Part shown: piece by piece, positions 38,179 through 44,857 of the stretch
How the letters are laid out: each line of letters opens with the position of its first letter
Numbering within the stretch: position 1 is the first letter of the stretch
NCBI GenBank assembly: GCA_947465215.1
Contig: CANHZX010000003.1
Location: 1-44,857, forward strand
Source of the DNA: Betaproteobacteria bacterium
GTDB lineage: Bacteria; Pseudomonadota; Gammaproteobacteria; Burkholderiales; SG8-41
Direction of reading: 5' to 3'
Length of the DNA: 44,857 nt
Translations under genes and position numbers: made by a program
The notes under the pieces: generated by a model
Database searches by the model: none
What the model saw: only the letters and a program-made list of their open reading frames with translations
Told to the model about the DNA's origin: nothing

Positions 38179-39663
38179 ATGGGTCGTGAAATTCTGTTGT
38201 TGGTTGATGCGCTGGCGCGCGAAAAGAACGTCGACAAGGAAATTGTGTTCGGCGCGCTCGAACTCGCTCTTGCTTCTGCAGCCAAAAAGAAGTTCACCGA
38301 GGACGTCGAAGTTCGCGCCTCGGTGGATCGTGCGACCGGCGAATTCTCCTTCTTCCGCCGCTGGGAAGTGGTGAAGAACGAGGAAATCGAAGTGCCTTCG
38401 CGTCAGTACAAACTGCACGAAGCGCAGGAAGAAGACCCCGAAGCCCAGGTCGGCGAATTCATCGAAGAACCGCTGGAAGGCATGGAAGTCGGCCGTATCG
38501 GCGCCCAGACCGCTAAGCAGGTCATCGTGCAAAAGATCCGCGACGCCGAGCGCGAGCAGATCCTTAATGACTTCCTGGCCCGCAAGGAACACCTGGTCAC
38601 CGGTGTCATCAAGCGCATGGAGCGCGGGAATGCCATCGTCGAATCCGGTCGCCTTGAAGCCATGCTGCCTCGCGACCAGATGATCCCGAAAGAGAATCTG
38701 CGTCTCGGCGACCGCGTGCGTGCTTATGTCTGGAAAGTCGATCGCATGGCTCGCGGCCCGCACCTGATGCTGTCGCGCACCGCGCCCGAATTCATCGCCA
38801 AGCTGTTCGAACTCGAAGTTCCCGAGATCGAGGAAGGCCTGCTCGAGATCAAGGGTGCCGCCCGTGATCCGGGTTCGCGCGCCAAAATCGCCGTGCATTC
38901 CAAGGATGCGCGCATCGATCCGATCGGAACCTGCGTCGGCATGCGCGGCTCTCGCGTGCAGGCCGTAACTGCCGAGTTGGCCCAGGAACGTGTCGACATC
39001 GTGCTGTGGAATACGGACCCCGCGCAGTTTGTCATTAATGCACTGGCGCCCGCTGAAGTCAGCAGCATCGTTGTTGACGAAGAAAAACACAGCATGGACA
39101 TCGTCGTTGACGAGGAAAATCTCGCCCAGGCGATCGGCCGCAACGGCCAAAACGTGCGACTGGCTGCGGAGCTGACCGGCTGGGAACTCAACCTGATGAC
39201 CGAAACCGACGCGCAGAAGAAGAGCGAGGAAGAAACCTCGAAGACGCGCGCCGAGTTCATGGAAAAACTGGACGTCGATGAAGAGGTTGCGGACATCCTC
39301 GTTCAGGAAGGTTTTGCCACGCTTGAGGAAGTGGCCTATGTGCCGTTGACTGAAATGCTGGAAATCGAATCGTTCGATGAGGCAACTGTCAACGAACTGC
39401 GCAGCCGCGCGCGTAATGCGCTGCTGACCCAAGCCATTGCCAGCGAAGAAAAAGTCGAGCACGACATCGAGGACCTGATGAAGGTCGAAGGCATGGATCA
39501 CGATACCGCACGCCTGCTGGCATCGAAGGGCATCGCGACCCAGGAAGATCTCGCCGATTTTGCAACTGACGATCTCATCGAGCTGACCGAAATCGAAGCG
39601 GAGCGCGCCAAAGCCCTGATCATGGCCGCCCGTGCGCCGTGGTTCGCCGAAACCAACGCCTGA
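38179..39663 (+). CDS. nusA: transcription termination/antitermination protein NusA
   Basis: 494 aa; S1/KH regions and C-terminal acidic repeats; [37 protein letters not shown]. Confidence 0.98.
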   Translation: MGREILLLVDALAREKNVDKEIVFGALELALASAAKKKFTEDVEVRASVDRATGEFSFFRRWEVVKNEEIEVPSRQYKLHEAQEEDPEAQVGEFIEEPLEGMEVGRIGAQTAKQVIVQKIRDAEREQILNDFLARKEHLVTGVIKRMERGNAIVESGRLEAMLPRDQMIPKENLRLGDRVRAYVWKVDRMARGPHLMLSRTAPEFIAKLFELEVPEIEEGLLEIKGAARDPGSRAKIAVHSKDARIDPIGTCVGMRGSRVQAVTAELAQERVDIVLWNTDPAQFVINALAPAEVSSIVVDEEKHSMDIVVDEENLAQAIGRNGQNVRLAAELTGWELNLMTETDAQKKSEEETSKTRAEFMEKLDVDEEVADILVQEGFATLEEVAYVPLTEMLEIESFDEATVNELRSRARNALLTQAIASEEKVEHDIEDLMKVEGMDHDTARLLASKGIATQEDLADFATDDLIELTEIEAERAKALIMAARAPWFAETNA

Positions 39664-39690
39664 TATCGCAGAAAAGAAAAGTAACCGGCT

Positions 39691-42246
39691 ATGGCCCAGA
39701 TCAAAGTCAAAGAATTTGCCAAGGAACTTGGCGTACAGCCTGAACTGCTCCTCGAGCAGTTGCAGGCCGCCGGCGTGAAAAAAGCGCTGACCGAAGATGC
39801 AGGCCTTACCGAAATGGACAAGACCCAGCTGCTCGATCACCTGCGTGAAGCGCATGGCGGCAAGGAAGCCAAGCAGAAAATCACGCTGACCCGCCGTCAG
39901 ACCACCGAAATTAAGAAGGCGGATGCGACGACCGGTAAGGCGCGCACGATTCAGGTTGAGGTGCGCAAGAAGCGCGTGTTGATCAAGCGTGATACGCCCG
40001 AACCGGAAAAGGTCGAGGAAGCACCGAAGCCTATTATCGATGCAGCTGAACTGGCGATTCGCGAAGAAGAAGCCCGCAAGCAGGCTGAACTGGCTGCCCG
40101 TCAGGCTGAAGACGTCGCCAAAAAACGCAAAAAAGAGGCGGATGCCGAAGTGGCCGCCAAGGCCGCTGGTGCTGTTGCTGCGGAACCGCCTGCTGCAGCA
40201 GCGGCAGCGACAGCGGCAGCAGCTGCAGTAGTTGATCCGTCAATCGTTGTTGAAGGAACGATTCATAAACCCGCGGCGCCCACAGGCGACGCTGGGGATA
40301 AGGCCAAAAAAGGCGCCAAGAAACCGGCAAAGCAGGTGGTCTGGCAGGATCCGACGGCCCGCAAGCGCACGATCAAGACTCGTGGCGATGCGACCGGCGG
40401 GCTGGGCTGGCGCGACCGCAAGGTTCACCGCACGTCGCACAAGCAGGATGGCGATCAGCAGCACGGCTTCACTGCGCCGACCGAACCTCTGGTGAAAGAT
40501 GTTCTGATCCCTGAAACGATCACCGTTGCCGATCTGGCGCACAAGATGTCGGTCAAGGCAGCTGAAGTCATCAAGACCCTGATGAAGCTGGGCACGATGG
40601 CTACGATCAACCAGGTTCTGGATCAGGACACGGCGATCATCCTCGTCGAGGAAATGGGACACGTCGGTAAGCGTGCCAAGCTCGATGAGCCGGACGCCTA
40701 CCTTGAGGAATCCAGCGCAAAGGTTGAAGTCATAGCCGAGCCGCGTGCTCCGGTAGTGACGGTCATGGGGCACGTCGACCATGGCAAAACCTCGCTACTC
40801 GATTACATCCGCCGCACCAAAGTGGCGAGCGGGGAAGCTGGCGGCATTACCCAGCATATCGGCGCTTATCACGTCGAAACGCCGCGCGGCATGATCACGT
40901 TCCTCGACACCCCCGGCCACGAAGCTTTTACGGCAATGCGTGCCCGCGGTGCAAAAGTCACCGATCTGGTGATTCTGGTGGTGGCTGCCGATGACGGCGT
41001 GATGCCGCAGACGGCTGAAGCGATTCACCATGCCAAGGCAGCCAAAGTGCCGCTGATCGTGGCGCTGAACAAAATCGACAAGCCGGAAGCCAATTCCGAG
41101 CGCGTCAAGCAGGATCTGGCCGCGCAGGAAGTCGTGCCTGAAGAGTGGGGCGGCGACACCATGTTCGTCGAGGTTTCCGCACGCACCGGGCAGGGCATCG
41201 ACAGCCTGCTCGAGCGCATTCTGCTGCAGGCCGAAGTTCTGGAATTGCGTGCACCGAAAGATGCACCCGCTAAAGGCATCGTTGTTGAGTCGCGGCTCGA
41301 TAAGGGACGCGGTCCGGTGGCGACGATTCTGGTTCAATCCGGCACGCTGAAGCGCGGCGATATCGTTCTTGCCGGCGCCGTGTTCGGTCGTGTTCGCGCC
41401 ATGCTCAACGAAGCAGGCGATGCCATTGATTCCGCAGGCCCCTCGATACCTGTTGAAATTCTCGGTCTGTCCGATGTGCCGGCCGCCGGTGCTGAAGTGA
41501 TGGTGCTGGGTGACGAACGCAAAGCGCGCGAAATCGCGCTGTTCCGTCAGGGCAAATACCGCGATGTGAAGCTGGCCAAGCAGCAGGCTGCAAAACTCGA
41601 GAACATGTTCGAGCAGATGGGCGAAGGCGAAGTCAAAACGCTGTCGCTGATCATCAAGGCCGACGTGCAGGGCTCTTACGAGGGCCTGACCCACGCGCTG
41701 GGCAAGCTGTCGACGGCAGAGGTTAAAGTCAACATCGTGCATGCGGCCATCGGCGGCATTACCGAGTCCGATATCAATCTGGCGCTGGCCTCCAAAGCCG
41801 TTGTTATCGGCTTTAATGCCCGCGCCGATGCGGCTGCACGCAAGCTCGCAGAGAGCAGTGGCGTCGACATCCGTTACTACAACATCATTTACGACGCAGT
41901 CGATGAGATCAAAGCCGCGCTAACAGGCATGCTGTCGCCGGAACGCAAGGAAAGCACGTTGGGTCTGGTGGAAATCCGCCAGGTCTTCCGCATCTCCAAG
42001 GTTGGTGCCGTTGCCGGTTGTTATGTGCTTGAGGGCCTTATCCGCCGCAGTTCGAAGCTTCGTCTGTTGCGCGACAACGTCGTCATCCACGAAGGCGAGC
42101 TGGATTCGCTGAAGCGTTTCAAGGACGACGTGCGCGAGGTCAAGGCCGGCTTTGAATGCGGCCTGTCGCTGAAGAACTACAATGACATCAAGGAAGGCGA
42201 CCAGCTGGAGATATACGAAGTTGTTGAAGTGGCGAGGTCTCTGTAA
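39691..42246 (+). CDS. infB: translation initiation factor IF-2
   Basis: [58 protein letters not shown]; Ala-rich N-terminal linker. Confidence 0.98.
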   Translation: MAQIKVKEFAKELGVQPELLLEQLQAAGVKKALTEDAGLTEMDKTQLLDHLREAHGGKEAKQKITLTRRQTTEIKKADATTGKARTIQVEVRKKRVLIKRDTPEPEKVEEAPKPIIDAAELAIREEEARKQAELAARQAEDVAKKRKKEADAEVAAKAAGAVAAEPPAAAAAATAAAAAVVDPSIVVEGTIHKPAAPTGDAGDKAKKGAKKPAKQVVWQDPTARKRTIKTRGDATGGLGWRDRKVHRTSHKQDGDQQHGFTAPTEPLVKDVLIPETITVADLAHKMSVKAAEVIKTLMKLGTMATINQVLDQDTAIILVEEMGHVGKRAKLDEPDAYLEESSAKVEVIAEPRAPVVTVMGHVDHGKTSLLDYIRRTKVASGEAGGITQHIGAYHVETPRGMITFLDTPGHEAFTAMRARGAKVTDLVILVVAADDGVMPQTAEAIHHAKAAKVPLIVALNKIDKPEANSERVKQDLAAQEVVPEEWGGDTMFVEVSARTGQGIDSLLERILLQAEVLELRAPKDAPAKGIVVESRLDKGRGPVATILVQSGTLKRGDIVLAGAVFGRVRAMLNEAGDAIDSAGPSIPVEILGLSDVPAAGAEVMVLGDERKAREIALFRQGKYRDVKLAKQQAAKLENMFEQMGEGEVKTLSLIIKADVQGSYEGLTHALGKLSTAEVKVNIVHAAIGGITESDINLALASKAVVIGFNARADAAARKLAESSGVDIRYYNIIYDAVDEIKAALTGMLSPERKESTLGLVEIRQVFRISKVGAVAGCYVLEGLIRRSSKLRLLRDNVVIHEGELDSLKRFKDDVREVKAGFECGLSLKNYNDIKEGDQLEIYEVVEVARSL

Positions 42247-42308
42247 CCGTCGCGTTTTGCGGGTGCGCCTTCCGGCGTGCCCGGCTGGTTTTCCGGAGCA
42301 GTTGCCGC

Positions 42309-42683
42309 ATGCCTAAAGATTATCCCCGCGGTCGGCGGATTGCCGACCAGATCCAGCGTGAACTCTCCGAGATCATTCGCATGGAGCTCAAGGATCCGCG
42401 CGTCGGCCTGATTACGATCACTGATGTCGAGGTGACGCAGGATAATGAACACGCGAAAGTGTTTTTTACCGCGTTGGGGGAGCCGGTTCAGCAGGAAGCC
42501 GCTGAACGCGCGCTGAACCACGCTTCGGGTTTTCTGCGCAGTTCGCTGGCCAAGGTGATGAAGCTGCGGACGGTGCCGCAGCTGCGCTTCAATTACGATG
42601 TTTCCGTCGAACGCGGCGTGCGTCTGTCAAATCTCATCGACGAAGCCGTGGCCAGCAAGCCAGGCAATAAATCCCCGCAGTGA
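42309..42683 (+). CDS. rbfA: 30S ribosome-binding factor RbfA
   Basis: RRIADQIQRELSEIIRMELKDPRVGLITITDVEVTQD. Confidence 0.97.
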   Translation: MPKDYPRGRRIADQIQRELSEIIRMELKDPRVGLITITDVEVTQDNEHAKVFFTALGEPVQQEAAERALNHASGFLRSSLAKVMKLRTVPQLRFNYDVSVERGVRLSNLIDEAVASKPGNKSPQ

Positions 42684-43630
42684 ACAAGCCTCGCGCCGTG
42701 CGCAGAGACGTCAACGGCGTTCTGCTGCTGGACAAGCCCTTGGGCCTGACTTCGCAGCAGGCGGTATCGAAGGTGAAATGGCTGTTTTCGGCGCGAAAAG
42801 CAGGCCACACCGGTACCCTTGATCCGATGGCCAGCGGTTTGCTCCCGATCGGCCTGGGTGAGGCAACCAAATTTTCCCAGTTTCTGCTCGATGCCGAAAA
42901 AGGCTATCGGGCCTCGTTGCGTCTGGGTGCGACAACCAATACCGGTGACTCCGAAGGCGAAATTCTCGAGCGGCGACCTGTAACGGTGACGGCTGAAGAT
43001 ATCGCCAGAGTTTTGCCGAGTTTTTTCGGCGCCCAGACCCAGATTCCGCCGATGCATTCCGCACTCAAGGTTGCTGGCAAGCCCTTGTATAGCTACGCAC
43101 GGGAAGGTGTCACTATTGAGCGTCAGGCCAGATCCATTGTCATCGAAGATATACAAGTAATTGATTTTAATGAAAATATATTGGACATCCGGGTGCGATG
43201 CAGCAAGGGCACCTATATCCGGGTCCTGGCGGAAGATATTGGCGCCGCACTGGGTTGCGGTGCCCATTTGGCGGCGTTGAGCCGGGAAAGCGCCGGGGGA
43301 TTTACGCTTTCCGAAGCGGTGTCCTTCGACACTCTGGAAACACTCTCCCTGGAGGATCGCATGGCTGCGCTGCTGCCGATTGATGCCTTTGCGACCAGCC
43401 TCGACCGCATGGTGCTGGATCCGGCGCAGGCGCGCCGGATTGTTACCGGGCTAACGGTGCCTCTGCCGGAGGTTCAGGACGGGTTATACCGGGTATATGC
43501 CGCCCTGGAGGGGTTTCTGGGCGTCGGGGAAGTGGAGGAGGGGCTATTGAAGGCTCGCCGTCTGACCACCCAGTTGCAGGGAAAGGAACAAATGGAAAAC
43601 TGCTTGAGTAATCCGGCAGTTACGGGGTAA
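42680..43630 (+). CDS. truB: tRNA pseudouridine(55) synthase TruB
   Basis: GVLLLDKPLGLTSQQAVSKVKWLFSARKAGHTGTLDPMASGLLPIGLGEATKF; 4-nt overlap with rbfA. Confidence 0.98.
   Translation: MNKPRAVRRDVNGVLLLDKPLGLTSQQAVSKVKWLFSARKAGHTGTLDPMASGLLPIGLGEATKFSQFLLDAEKGYRASLRLGATTNTGDSEGEILERRPVTVTAEDIARVLPSFFGAQTQIPPMHSALKVAGKPLYSYAREGVTIERQARSIVIEDIQVIDFNENILDIRVRCSKGTYIRVLAEDIGAALGCGAHLAALSRESAGGFTLSEAVSFDTLETLSLEDRMAALLPIDAFATSLDRMVLDPAQARRIVTGLTVPLPEVQDGLYRVYAALEGFLGVGEVEEGLLKARRLTTQLQGKEQMENCLSNPAVTG
43155..43176 (+). repeat. dispersed AT-rich motif, copy I inside truB
   Basis: AAGTAATTGATTTTAATGAAAA, 18/22 to copy B, all differences A<->T. Confidence 0.5.
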
Positions 43631-43661
43631 AATTGCGTGATTTTTCGTCGGAGACAGAATA

Positions 43662-43931
43662 ATGGCTGTTAGCACCGCCCAAAAGGCGCAAGTATTGCAG
43701 GATTTCCAGCGTATGAAAGGCGACACTGGGTCGCCCGAAGTGCAGGTCGCATTGCTGACCGCGCGCATCACGGACCTTACCGAGCATTTCAAGGCCCACT
43801 CCAAAGATCACCACTCCCGTCGCGGCCTGCTGCGCATGGTGAGCACGCGCCGCAAACTGCTGGATTATCTGAAAAGAACCAAAGTTGAGCAGTACAAGAC
43901 GCTGATCGAGCGTCTGGGCCTGCGCAAGTAA
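43662..43931 (+). CDS. rpsO: 30S ribosomal protein S15
   Basis: 89 aa; [52 protein letters not shown]. Confidence 0.99.
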   Translation: MAVSTAQKAQVLQDFQRMKGDTGSPEVQVALLTARITDLTEHFKAHSKDHHSRRGLLRMVSTRRKLLDYLKRTKVEQYKTLIERLGLRK

Positions 43932-44043
43932 TCTGCAGCGCATGCAAGTACGGTTCGCCCGTTTTTTTGACCGGTCCGCTGGGCGGTCCGGTCGGCTGCC
44001 GACGCTGGAGGGCGTCGGTTTCTAGTCTGCATTGATCCTCCCG

Positions 44044-44067
44044 AAGACCGCGTGTGCGGTCTTTTTT
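44044..44067 (+). terminator. intrinsic terminator between rpsO and pnp
   Basis: AAGACCGC-GTGT-GCGGTCTT followed by TTTTG. Confidence 0.85.
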
Positions 44068-44091
44068 GTTTTTGAGAAAAGGAAAAACATT

Positions 44092-44857
44092 TTGAACCCG
44101 GTAAAGAAAACATTGATGTGGGGCCGCCACCAGCTGACGCTGGAAACCGGCGAAATCGCGCGCCAGGCTTCTGGCGCAGTCATGGTGACGATGGAAGATA
44201 CGGTGGTCCTGGTGACCGTCGTTGGTGCCCGTAATGCCAAACCGGGACAGGATTTCTTCCCGCTGACCGTCGACTATCAGGAACGTACTTACGCTGCAGG
44301 CAAGATCCCCGGTGGTTTCTTCCGCCGCGAAGGCCGTCCGTCAGAAAAGGAAATCCTGACGTCGCGCCTGATCGACCGTCCGATTCGCCCGCTGTTCCCC
44401 GAGGGTTACAACAGCGAAGTGCAGATCGTCGCCACGGTGATGTCGTCCAACAATGAAATCGACTCCGATATTCCCGCAATGGTCGGCGCGTCTGCCGCAC
44501 TGGCGCTGTCCGGCATGCCCTTCGGCGGCCCGATCGGCGCGGCCCGCGTGGGTTACGCCAATGGCCAGTACATCCTCAACCCGACTCAGACCGAGCTGAA
44601 AACTTCACAGCTCGACCTGGTTGTTGCCGGCACGCAGCAGGCCGTGCTGATGGTCGAATCCGAAGCGCAACAACTGCCCGAAGACGTAATGCTCGGCGCC
44701 GTGGTATTCGGCCATGACCAGATGCAGACTGTGATCAACGCGATCAATGAAATGGTCGACGAGATCGGTGTTCCGGAATGGAACTGGACCGCACCTCAGA
44801 AGGACGAAGCGCAGATCGCGCGTATCGCCCAGGCTGCGGAAGCCAATCTGCGCGAGG
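44092..44857 (+). CDS. pnp: polyribonucleotide nucleotidyltransferase, truncated by window end
   Basis: TTG start with AGGAAAA upstream; reads (M)[86 protein letters not shown]. Open through the end of the window; absent from the ORF track. Confidence 0.95.
   Translation, partial: MNPVKKTLMWGRHQLTLETGEIARQASGAVMVTMEDTVVLVTVVGARNAKPGQDFFPLTVDYQERTYAAGKIPGGFFRREGRPSEKEILTSRLIDRPIRPLFPEGYNSEVQIVATVMSSNNEIDSDIPAMVGASAALALSGMPFGGPIGAARVGYANGQYILNPTQTELKTSQLDLVVAGTQQAVLMVESEAQQLPEDVMLGAVVFGHDQMQTVINAINEMVDEIGVPEWNWTAPQKDEAQIARIAQAAEANLRE

Noticed and set aside
38161-39855. 564-aa minus-strand ORF opposite nusA
   Set aside because: Phe/Asp/Gly-rich shadow ORF fully antisense to nusA; no recognisable domain.
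40141-40232. GCAGCAGCGGCAGCGACAGCGGCAGCAGCTGCAG low-complexity tract, considered as a tandem repeat
   Set aside because: It encodes the Ala-rich linker of IF-2, an expected low-complexity region.
1-44857. CRISPR array, prophage, IS element, tRNA or rRNA genes
   Set aside because: No regularly spaced direct repeats, transposase/integrase ORFs or recognisable tRNA/rRNA sequences were seen by reading both strands.

Overview
This 44.9-kb window is a GC-rich proteobacterial chromosome segment, most consistent with Betaproteobacteria/Burkholderiales (inference from gene content and order). It is mostly housekeeping DNA: surE-pcm-nlpD-like; a MoxR/DUF58/TgpA-type operon; alaC-like/hom/thrC; nadC; clpB; a PAS-HD-GYP sensor; an AttEFGH-like ABC locus with lipocalin-like AttH; two stand-alone Bug-type receptors; a rhodanese tetradomain protein; an RhlE-type helicase; PHP phosphoesterase/Sua5-YciO/trpS/lexA; and rimP-nusA-infB-rbfA-truB-rpsO-pnp (pnp truncated by the window end). 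I see no prophage, IS element, CRISPR array, rRNA or tRNA. The most interesting signals are non-coding. (1) A dispersed AT-rich motif, about AAGTAWTTGWTTTTATTGATTA, recurs in intergenic regions, over one start codon and inside truB; two copies match at 21/22 positions, and copies fill three very short convergent intergenic gaps that lack GC-rich terminators. (2) An unannotated, highly structured ~210-nt transcript candidate lies downstream of clpB, with a promoter-like sequence and a strong intrinsic terminator. Other points: a TrpRS with a Cx21Cx6Cx2C motif suggestive of an Fe-S cluster, a probably leaderless SOS-controlled lexA, a terminator in the rimP leader, no rpoS after nlpD, an internally duplicated small membrane protein, and a PIN protein without an antitoxin. 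All calls come from reading the sequence and the ORF track; no database search was run.
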